Made by a program: the position numbers and the translations under genes. The notes under the pieces were generated by a model. The model was not told where the DNA came from, ran no database searches, and worked only from the letters and a program-made list of their open reading frames with translations. A stretch of 64,000 nt of DNA from Vulcanibacillus modesticaldus (GTDB lineage: Bacteria > Bacillota > Bacilli > Tepidibacillales > Tepidibacillaceae), in NCBI RefSeq assembly GCF_001730235.1, contig NZ_MIJF01000035.1, positions 1 to 64,000 on the forward strand. The letters are read 5' to 3'. Below are positions 8,372 to 21,270 of the stretch, in pieces. Position 1 is the stretch's first letter. Each line of letters starts with the position of its first letter.

Positions 8372-9079
8372 TTGAAAAATTCATCTTTTAGAACAGGAAT
8401 GATTGCTGGTATTCCGATAGCAATTGGATATATACCAATAGCAATAACTTTTGGATTACTAACGAAAACAGTTGAATTACCTAATTATCTGGGGATTGTA
8501 ATGTCTCTATTGATTTTTGCGGGAGCAAGTCAATTTGTTGGGGTGAACTTAATTGCAATAGGGGCTACATATTGGGAAATCGTTTTAACTACTTTTATCC
8601 TAAATTTTCGGCATTTTTTGTTGTCTGCTTCAATCTCCCAACGAATTGAAAGAAATACGTCAAAAAATATTTTGGCAATATTGTCTTTTGGAATTACCGA
8701 CGAAACTTCCATGGTTGCTTCACTGCGTGAGGAAAATGAAATTTCCCCAAACTTTCTTTTTGGATTAAATTTAACTGCTTTTACCAGTTGGAATATCGGA
8801 ACGTTGGCTGGGATATTTTTAGGAGCAGGATTACCGGATTCAATTCAGTCAAGTATGGGCATAGCACTTTACTCTATGTTTATCGGCTTACTAATACCTT
8901 CTATAAAAAAATCAAATCCCATATTGATTATTTCTTTATTAGCTGCAGTCATAAACTCTATTTTATTTTATACTCCTATGCCTTTTGGTATCTCTACCGG
9001 GTGGAGAATAATTATTTCTACAATTTTGGCTTCAATAATTGGTACAGTAATTTTTCCTACGGAGGGTCAACAAAAATGA
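8372..9079 (+). CDS. azlC: AzlC family branched-chain amino acid permease, large subunit
   Basis: 235 residues, with about seven or eight hydrophobic segments. The AzlC signatures are present: IPIAIGYIPIAITFGLL near the start, the SLLIFAGASQFVGVNLI block (about 45-62) and NFRHFLLSASIS (about 79-90). In Bacillus, AzlC with AzlD exports branched-chain amino acids or their analogues. The start is TTG, with a strong GGGAGGGGTG site 8 bases upstream. Its stop overlaps the azlD start (ATGA). Confidence 0.9.
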   Translation: MKNSSFRTGMIAGIPIAIGYIPIAITFGLLTKTVELPNYLGIVMSLLIFAGASQFVGVNLIAIGATYWEIVLTTFILNFRHFLLSASISQRIERNTSKNILAILSFGITDETSMVASLREENEISPNFLFGLNLTAFTSWNIGTLAGIFLGAGLPDSIQSSMGIALYSMFIGLLIPSIKKSNPILIISLLAAVINSILFYTPMPFGISTGWRIIISTILASIIGTVIFPTEGQQK

Positions 9080-9378
9080 ATTCTTTAATTCTTCTAGTAC
9101 TTGGAATGGCGATTGTTACATATATTCCCAGAATGGTTCCGATGGTTATATTTCAAAATATCGTATTACCTCCATATTTAAAGCGTTTTTTAGAATTTGT
9201 TCCCTATTCAGTCTTAGGTGCACTTATTTTTCCCAGTATACTAAGTTCAACAGACAACATGGGTTCAGCAATATTTGGGGGGATTATTTCGATTATCCTA
9301 GCCTTATTTAATACAAATATTATCTTCGTTGTACTAGGTGGTATCTCAGGTGTTTATCTTTGGAATTTATTCATATAA
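9076..9378 (+). CDS. azlD: AzlD family branched-chain amino acid transport protein, small subunit
   Basis: 100 residues with three or four membrane segments. It begins MNSLILLVLGMAIVTYIPRM, and the family's TYxPR motif and FLEFVPYSVLGALIFP (about 39-54) are clear. It is required together with AzlC. The ATG overlaps the azlC stop by 4 bases, and GGAGGG lies 9 bases upstream inside azlC. An in-frame upward extension to 8788 exists but is out of frame with azlC and is not coding. Confidence 0.88.
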   Translation: MNSLILLVLGMAIVTYIPRMVPMVIFQNIVLPPYLKRFLEFVPYSVLGALIFPSILSSTDNMGSAIFGGIISIILALFNTNIIFVVLGGISGVYLWNLFI

Positions 9379-9477
9379 ATCAAATAGGGAAATGGGATCC
9401 AAAAGATTTTCATAAATTAATAAATTGCTTTTTGGAGAAAATAACTACTGCCTTAAATCAAAAGGAGTAACCTGATC

Positions 9478-10014
9478 ATGTTAAAATTGAAATCAATATT
9501 CAAAGCAAAAAAATACCTATCCACAGTTCTTTTAGTTTCAATCTTAACATTTATTCCTAACTGGTTTGTTTATGCTGATGATAATGTATCCTATAACAAA
9601 AATGATCATTTTTTTCCCGAAAAGTATGAGGGTGTCTACCTTGAAATAAACAAAACAAGTAACACCTTAAAAGTGTATCTAAACGGTTATGTAGTTTATA
9701 CATTTAGAATTGCAACTGGCAAAAACGAAGAACTTACACCTGAAGGGTTATTTAGGATTATTACAAAAGTTAAAAATCCCTGGTATTTACCGAAGAATAT
9801 CCCAGGTGGTGATAAAAAAAATCCACTTGGTACCAGATGGTTAGGATTAAATGTCCCTGGTACAGGTGGATATAAATTTGGCATCCATGGCACAAATAAC
9901 CCCTATTCCATTGGTCACCATGTAAGCCAAGGTTGTATTAGAATGCATAATAAAGATGTAGAATGGTTATATCGCCATATTCCTTTGCAAACTCCGGTAT
10001 TAATTACTAAATAA
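9478..10014 (+). CDS. Secreted L,D-transpeptidase (YkuD domain)
   Basis: 178 residues. A basic N-terminus and hydrophobic stretch form a signal peptide, probably cut near VYA-D (about 32-33). The YkuD catalytic domain fills about 50-178, with His137 (IHGT) and Cys153 in SQGCIRM, the conserved H-x-x-x-S-x-G-C-[IV]-R-M arrangement. Enzymes of this class make 3-3 peptidoglycan cross-links or attach proteins to peptidoglycan. There is no LysM domain, unlike B. subtilis YkuD. The start has AAAGGAG 9-10 bases upstream. It converges on sbcC with only 14 bases between the stops. Confidence 0.9.
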   Translation: MLKLKSIFKAKKYLSTVLLVSILTFIPNWFVYADDNVSYNKNDHFFPEKYEGVYLEINKTSNTLKVYLNGYVVYTFRIATGKNEELTPEGLFRIITKVKNPWYLPKNIPGGDKKNPLGTRWLGLNVPGTGGYKFGIHGTNNPYSIGHHVSQGCIRMHNKDVEWLYRHIPLQTPVLITK

Positions 10015-10028
10015 TTAATCATTTAATA

Positions 10029-13000
10029 TTAAGCATATTCGAATTTAACCCTAGATCCATTCCCCTTTGAATCAGGAGGAATTACGATAAATCTTCGATT
10101 GATACGGATTTGTAATTCCGGTACGTGGGAAATGATACCTATTAACATATGATCAGCGTGTAACTTTTCTAAAGTCATCATCACGGTATCCAATAAGTCT
10201 GAATCTAAGCTACCAAATCCTTCATCAAGGAAAAAGAATTCCAACTGTTGACCACCCTTTAATTGGATTTGGGATGATAAAGCCAATGCTAGAGATAAGG
10301 ATGTTAAAAAGGTTTCTCCGCCAGATAAAGTTTGTACTGGTCTAGATAATCCTCCATTCAACTCGTCAATCAGGCTAAAGCCACCATCCATATCTACTCT
10401 AAGACTATAACGATTTCTAGTTAATGATTTCAATTTTTCTGAGGCGATTATCGTGATATTGTGAAGATACTCTTGGGCGATAAAATCAACAAAGGCATTT
10501 CCCCGTAATACTTGGTTTAATTCAGAAGCTATATCTAGCTCCTTCTGGATACTTTGACGTTTTTCATCCATTTGTTTCCATTCTTTATATTCTTTTTCTA
10601 ATTGTTTGTATTGGAAAGTTAATTCTGAAAGTTTTTGTTTTCTATTTTCCAATTCATTTTCCAATTCGTTTTTCTTCTTTTGGAGTTCCTTCCACTCTTC
10701 TTCCGTAAGCTTTCCGTTATTTATTTGTTCTAGGTATTGTCTCCTGGTTTCCGATAACAATTTCTTTCTATCATAAAAATCCGTTATCTGTTCATTTATT
10801 AAATTAAGTTCCTCACTTGATAATAAGTATTCCTCAATTTGCTCAATCCCTTGCCATTGCTCTAACTCGATAAAATTCTTAAGCTGTTCTAGACTTTTCT
10901 CAAATTGAGTATTTAAATTATCTAATATCGCTTGTTCAGAACTTAATTTCTTTTCCAATTGGATCAGCTGGTCATTTTTGCCCTTAAAATCATGTTCACT
11001 TTGATTAAGCTCCTTAGAAAGAACTTTTTCTTCCGTTTTTATTCTCTCAATTAATTCTTTAGCTGGAGTACCTGCTGTTAATCTATTACATTTATCATTT
11101 AGTTCAGTTAGATAATCCGAGTCCCGCTTTATATCTGCTTCTATTTGGAGCATTTGTCTTTTAGTCTCTTGTAATTGATCAACTAACTTCTTTGCTTTTT
11201 CCTCGAATGCTTTATTGTTATTTTCTAACTCATTCAGGTGCTTTTGTAAGTTTTCCCGTTCCTGGTCAAATTCGAATATCTCTTTTCTTCGAACCTCGAT
11301 CGTATCAAGTTCCCAGTCTCCTCTGGTTGAAAACCACTTTTGATTGACCTGTTCCTCCAGTTTTTTAGTTGCTGATAACGATTGTTCTATTTCTTCTCTT
11401 CTCTCTTGCAATAATTTAATTTCATTTAAGGATATCTGGTATTTTTGATTTCTTTTTGTTAATTCGTCTTTCATGGTTTTGAGTTGCTCTTGTAATTTTT
11501 GATTCTGGTTATTCCAATTTTCCAACTCTTCTTTTAACTGAAGATGTTGCTCTTTGTCCTGTTCTATTTTCTGAGAAAACTGTTCCAAATCAAGTTCCTG
11601 ATAATCTTCTGGTAAGGTCGCTAACTGTTCTTTAATATCAGCTTCATTATTTGATATTTCATCAGCCAACTTTGCTAATTGATCATTTAACTTGTCAAGA
11701 TCACTTTCAATAAGTTTGAGCTCGATTCTAACTGTTTCTAAAGTAGTTCCTTCAGTACTGATTTCCTTGTTTAATAACTCGATCTCTCCATCAACATCTT
11801 GATTTATCTCAAGCTTACTTGGTGAAGGATGATGAGTTGAACCACAAACTAAGCAGGGTTTACCTTCTTCAAGTTGTGTTGCCAATTGACTAACTAAATA
11901 TTTTCGCTTGATATCCTCTAATTCTAATAGCCTATTCTTTTTCTTTTCGATTAAGGATTCAATGGATTTCTCCTTTTTCTTATGTTCTTCCAATTTATTT
12001 TTGAACTCTGTTATCGCAGCGATCGTTTGATCATTGTCTTCATATAACTTATTCAATGATACTTGTTGTTTTGTTAAATTACTTATTGATATCTCAAGCT
12101 GAATTAATAACTTTTCCCTTTCATACCACTTTTCATCTGATATCGGTTGTTTCTTTTGCAAATCATTTAATTCATTTTCTAGAATCAAACATTTCTTTTC
12201 ACTTTCTTTTACATTCTTGAAAAGGTCATCAGAAGAATCTTGAGTTTCTCTTATCTTTTCTTTGAGCTTATCGAGTTCGGTCAATTTTTTCTCTTTCTCT
12301 TTTAAGACATTCAATAATTCTTGACGAATCTCCCAGGCCTGATCGAGATTCCTTCTTTCTTCAGTAGATACGTAGATTTCTTCAAGTCTATCTTTAGTCT
12401 TTACGATATCTTCATTATTTTCTACGATTTTCTGTTGAAAATCGTTATATTCAAGTTCTATTTCTTTCATCTTTTCGACTAGACTATTTTTGGCGTTAAT
12501 AGACGAAGATATAGTGTTTTCTAAAGTTTTAATTTCCTCTTCCCATTCAACCGCCTCTTGTAATTTCACCTTTTTTTCCGTTAAGATTGGAATTTGTTCT
12601 TCATAATGCTTTTTAAGATCCTCATATTCCCTCTTTTTTTTCGATACTTCTTGTTGTAGATTCTCTACAGTTGAACTTAGCTCTATCACTGAATTTTTAG
12701 TAGTTTCTCGTTGTTGTTTGATACTTTTATATTGATTTAATGTTGGCTCAATAAACATGGCTTTTTCAGCATTACTTTGTTTTTCAGTTAATTGAATGAT
12801 ATTTTCTTCTTGATTAAGTAATTCTTGTAGTTGTTCTTCTACATCCAATAATTTCTGCTGTATCTCCCAGATTCGGGCCTTATTATTATACTCTTCTAAG
12901 AACTGTACCAATTCCCGTTCTATTTCTTCTTTTTTGTCGGTAGCCTCATTCAATGATTTTTTCAAGTTATCAAGATTTTCCCTTGTAGCATCTGCCAATA

Positions 13001-13622
13001 CACTTTGTTTAGCTTCCACTTCATCTCTTTTTCTCTTTAATTCGTTTTCTTTTGCAAGTGCCTTGTCCTTCAAACGCTTTCCGTATTGGTCCAATTGGAA
13101 AAGTCGTTCTAACATCGGTCTTCGTTCACTAGGTTTTAGTGTTAGAAATTCTGCAAATTTTCCTTGGGGTAAAACAACTGCCCTAGTAAAATCATCTACG
13201 GTTAAGCCAAGAATAGCTTCAACTTCCTTTGTCACATCTTTTTCTTTATCTGCCAATACAATTTCCTTATTATCTTCTAATTTAATCAATCTTGCTAAAG
13301 TAGATCTGACTCTTTGTTCTTTGTTTTTAGAATATACTCTCTCAACGTGATATCTTTGGGTATTGTGTCCTGAATTTAATTCGAATACAAATTTAACTTG
13401 AATCTTATCTTCTTGTTGATTCAATATTCCAATTCGACTTGCGTCACTCCGTTCAACACGCCCATATAAAGCTAATGTTATGGCATCAAGGATGGTGGAT
13501 TTACCACTTCCAGTAGGACCAAATATTCCAAAAACCCCGGCATTATCAACTAATGTAAAATCAATGGTTTGTTTTTGTCTGAAACTATGCAATCCTGCAA
13601 TAGATAAGGAAATGGGTCTCAT
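10029..13622 (-). CDS. sbcC: Exonuclease SbcC, ATPase subunit of SbcCD
   Basis: 1197 residues, slightly longer than B. subtilis SbcC (about 1130). The Walker A motif is GPTGSGKST (35-43). Long coiled coils flank a zinc hook, CLVC, near residue 590, midway along the protein. The C-terminal lobe has the LSGGET signature and Walker B (FFLDEGFGSLD). SbcC is the Rad50-like partner of SbcD; the complex cuts hairpins and protein-blocked ends. It overlaps sbcD by one base (TAATG), and GAGGTGG precedes the start, so the genes are coupled. Confidence 0.95.
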   Translation of the reverse strand: MRPISLSIAGLHSFRQKQTIDFTLVDNAGVFGIFGPTGSGKSTILDAITLALYGRVERSDASRIGILNQQEDKIQVKFVFELNSGHNTQRYHVERVYSKNKEQRVRSTLARLIKLEDNKEIVLADKEKDVTKEVEAILGLTVDDFTRAVVLPQGKFAEFLTLKPSERRPMLERLFQLDQYGKRLKDKALAKENELKRKRDEVEAKQSVLADATRENLDNLKKSLNEATDKKEEIERELVQFLEEYNNKARIWEIQQKLLDVEEQLQELLNQEENIIQLTEKQSNAEKAMFIEPTLNQYKSIKQQRETTKNSVIELSSTVENLQQEVSKKKREYEDLKKHYEEQIPILTEKKVKLQEAVEWEEEIKTLENTISSSINAKNSLVEKMKEIELEYNDFQQKIVENNEDIVKTKDRLEEIYVSTEERRNLDQAWEIRQELLNVLKEKEKKLTELDKLKEKIRETQDSSDDLFKNVKESEKKCLILENELNDLQKKQPISDEKWYEREKLLIQLEISISNLTKQQVSLNKLYEDNDQTIAAITEFKNKLEEHKKKEKSIESLIEKKKNRLLELEDIKRKYLVSQLATQLEEGKPCLVCGSTHHPSPSKLEINQDVDGEIELLNKEISTEGTTLETVRIELKLIESDLDKLNDQLAKLADEISNNEADIKEQLATLPEDYQELDLEQFSQKIEQDKEQHLQLKEELENWNNQNQKLQEQLKTMKDELTKRNQKYQISLNEIKLLQERREEIEQSLSATKKLEEQVNQKWFSTRGDWELDTIEVRRKEIFEFDQERENLQKHLNELENNNKAFEEKAKKLVDQLQETKRQMLQIEADIKRDSDYLTELNDKCNRLTAGTPAKELIERIKTEEKVLSKELNQSEHDFKGKNDQLIQLEKKLSSEQAILDNLNTQFEKSLEQLKNFIELEQWQGIEQIEEYLLSSEELNLINEQITDFYDRKKLLSETRRQYLEQINNGKLTEEEWKELQKKKNELENELENRKQKLSELTFQYKQLEKEYKEWKQMDEKRQSIQKELDIASELNQVLRGNAFVDFIAQEYLHNITIIASEKLKSLTRNRYSLRVDMDGGFSLIDELNGGLSRPVQTLSGGETFLTSLSLALALSSQIQLKGGQQLEFFFLDEGFGSLDSDLLDTVMMTLEKLHADHMLIGIISHVPELQIRINRRFIVIPPDSKGNGSRVKFEYA

Positions 13623-14857
13623 TAATCTTCCACCTCCACTTCGTCTTCACTATTAAATATTTCATTAAATAGCTCTAGCACCTCTTTACGTGGTTTTGCT
13701 CCTGTTTTATGTTCATAAAATTTTTCAAATAATTCGATAGGATGTTTCGAACTGATCTCTATCAACTCCATTGATTTCTCTAACTCTGGAGTGATTACTC
13801 GAATATTGACCAATCCTTCATGCATTTTTCTAATTCGACCTATTTCTTCGATAGAAAGTGGATTAGGAAGGTGTAATTCTAAGTCAATCCAAGCAGGATT
13901 CTTAGCTTCATTCTCAATCCATTTTTCTAGCTCTTCGATTCCATTTTTGATCTTTTTTTGAATTAATGGTTTGCCACTTTGTAAAAGTATTTCCTTTGTT
14001 TGCACAGTTTCATTTGGATTAATCTCAATAATAGTTACTGATTTTTTATGATTAGCCTCTGAAAAACTATAAGCTAACGGCGAACCCGCATATCTAGTCA
14101 GTGATCTCGTACCTTTAACATCTTGTGCTCGATGGAGATGTCCTAAAGCTACATAATGATAAAAATCTGGAATATGTTCAGGTACAACTGTATATGCCCC
14201 ACCTACTTGAATTTCGATTTCCGATTCAGAAGTTATTCCTCCTTGAACAAATAAATGACTGATTGCTAGATTAATGGTTTCCGGTTTAAATAAAGATTGC
14301 TGTTTTTCAAACCATTTTTTAATGTATATTGAATAAGCACTACGAATCTCTTTAATATCTAAACTATTACTAAATAATTGACCTAGTCTTGATTCTGATG
14401 GGTAAGGCAAAACAGAGATTAGTGTTGATTGTTTAGCCTTTGGCAAAGCTAATTCTAACCAACCACTCCCTGCATTTATGGTATAAACTTTATTATCTAG
14501 CTGATATATACTAGGATATATTTGATCTGAAGGTAACCCAATTAAATATATTCCTTGCTTATCCGCTAAAGGGTTTGCTGCCCGAATTCTCTCAGGTTGA
14601 TCATGATTACCCGAAATTACGACAACGCCACGTTCACCATTATTATTTAAGCGGTGTAATGTCTCATAGAATAGATTTTCTGCCCAAGCTGGTGGGTTAA
14701 CTGTTTGATAAATATCTCCTGCTATTAAAACTAAATCTATATTTTCTTCATCAGCAATATGACATATTTCATCCATTACCTTGATTTGTTCATCTTTGCG
14801 ATCTCGACCCTCTAATGACTTACCAAGGTGCCAATCTGAAGTATGTAACAACCTCAT
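13622..14857 (-). CDS. sbcD: Exonuclease SbcD, nuclease subunit of SbcCD
   Basis: 411 residues, the normal length. It is an Mre11-like calcineurin phosphoesterase with metal-binding motifs in order: HTSDWHLGK (5-13), GDIYQ, GNHDQPERI and ALGHLHRAQ. It carries out the endo/exonuclease step of the SbcCD complex. The start has GGGAG about 7 bases upstream. It is first gene of the sbcDC operon. Confidence 0.95.
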   Translation of the reverse strand: MRLLHTSDWHLGKSLEGRDRKDEQIKVMDEICHIADEENIDLVLIAGDIYQTVNPPAWAENLFYETLHRLNNNGERGVVVISGNHDQPERIRAANPLADKQGIYLIGLPSDQIYPSIYQLDNKVYTINAGSGWLELALPKAKQSTLISVLPYPSESRLGQLFSNSLDIKEIRSAYSIYIKKWFEKQQSLFKPETINLAISHLFVQGGITSESEIEIQVGGAYTVVPEHIPDFYHYVALGHLHRAQDVKGTRSLTRYAGSPLAYSFSEANHKKSVTIIEINPNETVQTKEILLQSGKPLIQKKIKNGIEELEKWIENEAKNPAWIDLELHLPNPLSIEEIGRIRKMHEGLVNIRVITPELEKSMELIEISSKHPIELFEKFYEHKTGAKPRKEVLELFNEIFNSEDEVEVED

Positions 14858-14922
14858 ATAGACACTCCCTTTATGATTTATGTCTCTATTGTATATGGAA
14901 AAGTTGTAAATGTTAACTAAAA

Positions 14923-14957
14923 GAAAAAAGTCACCTAAGCAATATTACTTAGATGAC
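14923..14957 (-). terminator. Terminator of the hut operon
   Basis: On the minus strand GTCATCTAAG pairs with CTTAGGTGAC (one G-U) around an 8-base loop and is followed by TTTTTTC. It lies 58 bases after the hutG stop and just upstream of sbcD. A T-run also follows on the plus strand, so it could work both ways. Confidence 0.85.
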
Positions 14958-15014
14958 CATTTTTTTATCCGTTTCACTCCTAAAAGCCGCGCTTTTACAA
15001 AATACAATGCTTTT

Positions 15015-18953
<3,939 letters not shown>

Positions 18954-18965
18954 TTTCTTCACTCC

Positions 18966-20453
18966 TTATAATTTTTCTTTTTTCATTTTTATTGATAATT
19001 TTTCAATATCAGTAGATATTACCCTGTCCTCATCTAATGTTGATACTTCTTCCCGTATCCATTTGTACAGTTTAGAAGATTCTGAAGAAAGTTTGTCTAC
19101 TCCTACCTTTTCTACTGCTAATGCTGCACATAAACCTTCAATCGCTACCACCCGACGAGAATTTTGAACTATTTGATTAGCGTGCCTCGCTGCGATAGTT
19201 CCCATGCTTACATGATCTTCTTGGTTAGCTGATGATGGAATTGAATCAACACTAGCAGGATGTGCCAACACTTTATTTTCAGATACTAGTGAAGCTGCCA
19301 CATATTGGGCAATCATCATCCCAGACTGTAAACCTGGATTTGGACTCAAAAACGCCGGTAAACCACTTAGAGATGAATTAACCAGTCTTTCTATTCTACG
19401 CTCTGACATATTAGCCAGTTCTGACATTGCTATACCTAAGAAGTCCATAGCAAAGGCTACGGGCTGTCCGTGGAAATTTCCTCCAGACAATATATCGCCA
19501 GTTTCTGGGAAAATCAACGGGTTGTCTGTTGCTGCATTTATTTCAATCTCTAAAACACCCCTTACATAATCTAAGACCTGCTGTATTGCTCCATGAACCT
19601 GCGGAATACAACGTATTGTATAGGCATCTTGTACCCTGATCTCTCCTTGTTTCGTAATTAACTGACTACCTTTCAGTTGTTCCCTAAATTTCTTTGCTAC
19701 CTCAATTTGACCTTGATATGGCCTTGTTTCATGAATTTGCTCATCAAAGGCATCGATTACTCCTCTTAGACCTTCCATAGTCAAACCCGCAAATCTATTC
19801 GCTTGATCAATAGTTTTAATCGCTTCAAGATAGGTCAGTACTGCCACAGCCGTCATTGCTTGGGTTCCGTTTATCAATGCCAAACCTTCTTTAGCAGATA
19901 ACCTTATCGGCTTTAAACCCCTTTTTGCCAGTGCTTCTTTACCACTTAACCTTTCACCATCAACAATTGCTTCTCCTTCCCCAATCAGAACTAATGCCAA
20001 ATGAGATAATGGAGCTAAATCTCCACTAGCACCAAGTGAACCTTGCTCAGGTATAATTGGATAAATTTGATGATTTAAGAGATTTATTAATTGTTCTAAA
20101 GTCTCTTTTCGCACCCCAGAATAGCCCTTTGCAAGTGCGTTAGCTCTAAGTAAAATCATCGCCCGACTAATTTCTTCTGAAAACGGTGCTCCAACTGCTG
20201 ACGCATGACTACGAATTAAGTAATACTGTAACTGTTCTAGTGCCCCATTATCGATGCTAACGTCACTTAACTTGCCGAAACCAGTATTTACACCATAAAT
20301 AATTTTTCCTTCTCTAATCGAATCTTCAATTAGTTTTCTGGATTTACTCACCTTTTCCCACGCCGATTCAGATATTTGTACCATTTCCTTACCTAAAACT
20401 ACTTGTTCAATTTGATCAATTGTTAAACTATTCCCATTTAAAATTACTGTCAT
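18966..20453 (-). CDS. hutH: Histidine ammonia-lyase
   Basis: 495 residues. Removes ammonia from L-histidine to give urocanate. The Ala142-Ser143-Gly144 triad within GSLGASGDLAPLSHL condenses to the MIO electrophile; Tyr54 in YGVNTGFG and the SANQEDHVSMG block are also present. The ATG at 20453 is preferred over a TTG at 20456, with AGAGGTG 8 bases upstream. It is the first structural gene behind the HutP-controlled terminator. Confidence 0.95.
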   Translation of the reverse strand: MTVILNGNSLTIDQIEQVVLGKEMVQISESAWEKVSKSRKLIEDSIREGKIIYGVNTGFGKLSDVSIDNGALEQLQYYLIRSHASAVGAPFSEEISRAMILLRANALAKGYSGVRKETLEQLINLLNHQIYPIIPEQGSLGASGDLAPLSHLALVLIGEGEAIVDGERLSGKEALAKRGLKPIRLSAKEGLALINGTQAMTAVAVLTYLEAIKTIDQANRFAGLTMEGLRGVIDAFDEQIHETRPYQGQIEVAKKFREQLKGSQLITKQGEIRVQDAYTIRCIPQVHGAIQQVLDYVRGVLEIEINAATDNPLIFPETGDILSGGNFHGQPVAFAMDFLGIAMSELANMSERRIERLVNSSLSGLPAFLSPNPGLQSGMMIAQYVAASLVSENKVLAHPASVDSIPSSANQEDHVSMGTIAARHANQIVQNSRRVVAIEGLCAALAVEKVGVDKLSSESSKLYKWIREEVSTLDEDRVISTDIEKLSIKMKKEKL

Positions 20454-20509
20454 CAATCGTTCACCTCTGTTTAAGCTATATTTTTGATAATTTAAGCCTA
20501 ACTAACGAT

Positions 20510-20573
20510 AAAAAAAAGAAGGCATGTTCAACTTAAGACAATACCAAAGTTGTCTTAAATGTGTTTGCCTTCT
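20510..20573 (-). terminator. Leader terminator between hutP and hutH
   Basis: A long hairpin on the minus strand. The base pairs AGAAGGCA with TGCCTTCT and the upper stem pairs TTAAGAC with GTCTTAA, followed by at least seven T. It sits 57 bases upstream of hutH and directly after a NAG-triplet array, whose last TAG reaches into the stem base. The layout matches the B. subtilis hut leader, where histidine-bound HutP prevents this hairpin from stopping transcription. Confidence 0.9.
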
Positions 20574-20595
20574 AATAACTAATAACTAATGGCTT
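20572..20595 (-). promoter_or_regulatory. HutP-type RNA binding array, copy 2 (hutP-hutH)
   Basis: In the mRNA sense: AAG-CCAT-TAG-TTAT-TAG-TTAT-TAG. Four NAG triplets are spaced exactly four bases apart, three of them UAG. HutP of B. subtilis recognises NAG triplets separated by four bases. The array starts 9 bases after the hutP stop and runs into the terminator stem. Confidence 0.85.
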
Positions 20596-20603
20596 ATGTA
20601 GTT

Positions 20604-21065
20604 TTATAAATGATTAATTCCGAGCCCAATAGCTTCATGCTCCAGTCCTTTAACTGGGGCACCTATCGTGCCATAAAGGGCTACTGCAATCCACTCACCT
20701 TCATCTTGGTTAGCATAGGGATAGCCTCTTAATATAGAAAATCTTAATCCGACTGTCCTCTGAACACTTCTCAATTCAACTTGTCCCCTAGTAATCCCAT
20801 GGAGGGCATCAATGATCGCATGATAAAGTGCATGTTCTTCACGATAAAATTTTTCACTGATAATTCCATTTTTCTTAGCGGCGGTTTCAATGGCTGAAAC
20901 TACCTTTTGTACTTCCATTGAACCAACTTTTCCAATGGCAATTTTGTAATTGTAAGTCTTTAGTCTGTCATTTAACAATGATATGACCTTTTGATCATTG
21001 CCATATAACACTAAAAGCAGTGCATTTTTTCCGATTTCATTTTTTTCAACCTTACAGAATTCCAT
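20604..21065 (-). CDS. hutP: Hut operon RNA-binding antiterminator HutP
   Basis: 153 residues, the family length. When L-histidine and a divalent metal are bound, HutP binds UAG-rich leader RNA and blocks terminator formation. The His-rich core [15 protein letters not shown] (77-90), with candidate metal ligands His78 and His82, and the C-terminal [23 protein letters not shown] (His143) are highly characteristic. The start has GAGGGGA 8 bases upstream. Unlike the B. subtilis arrangement as I know it, a second array and terminator stand in front of hutP itself, suggesting autogenous control. Confidence 0.95.
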   Translation of the reverse strand: MEFCKVEKNEIGKNALLLVLYGNDQKVISLLNDRLKTYNYKIAIGKVGSMEVQKVVSAIETAAKKNGIISEKFYREEHALYHAIIDALHGITRGQVELRSVQRTVGLRFSILRGYPYANQDEGEWIAVALYGTIGAPVKGLEHEAIGLGINHL

Positions 21066-21096
21066 GTATACTTCCCCTCATTAGTAAGCTAAAATC

Positions 21097-21140
21097 AAAA
21101 AGGGAGTAGCTACAGGTTAAATTGTCCTGTAACTCCCCCC
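21097..21140 (-). terminator. Terminator upstream of hutP
   Basis: On the minus strand GGGAGT-TACAGG pairs with CCTGTA-(GCT bulge)-ACTCCC around a 9-base loop, followed by TTTTT. It lies 31 bases before the hutP start, inside the leader, and about 25 bases after a five-member NAG array. There is no gene upstream in this transcript, because the hut promoter is only about 55 bases away. Its placement therefore argues for attenuation rather than gene-end termination. Confidence 0.75.
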
Positions 21141-21164
21141 TTTTAAATTTAATGTTGTTATTTA

Positions 21165-21195
21165 CTTAAGACTAAAAACTAATAGCTAATAACTA
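21165..21195 (-). promoter_or_regulatory. HutP-type RNA binding array, copy 1 (hutP leader)
   Basis: In the mRNA sense: TAG-TTAT-TAG-CTAT-TAG-TTTT-TAG-TCTT-AAG. Five NAG triplets occur with perfect 7-base periodicity. The first overlaps the predicted transcription start (about 21194), so the transcript would begin with this array. The same motif recurs between hutP and hutH. Confidence 0.8.
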
Positions 21196-21200
21196 CTTTA

Positions 21201-21229
21201 ATTATATAAGAAGCGAATCTAAATGTCTA
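21201..21229 (-). promoter_or_regulatory. hut operon promoter
   Basis: TAGACA (21229-21224), a 17-base spacer, then TATAAT (21206-21201) on the minus strand: five of six matches at -35, a perfect -10 and optimal spacing for sigma-A. It predicts a start near 21194 and a leader of about 130 bases before hutP. Confidence 0.8.
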
Positions 21230-21270
21230 TATTTTAAAAATATTATGCATTTTTTAAAGAAAAAAGCTCA

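Noticed and set aside
8788-9075. Long in-frame extension of azlD inside azlC
   Set aside because: It is in another frame of the conserved azlC gene and has no ribosome site. The ATGA overlap start at 9076 fits AzlD length and motif.
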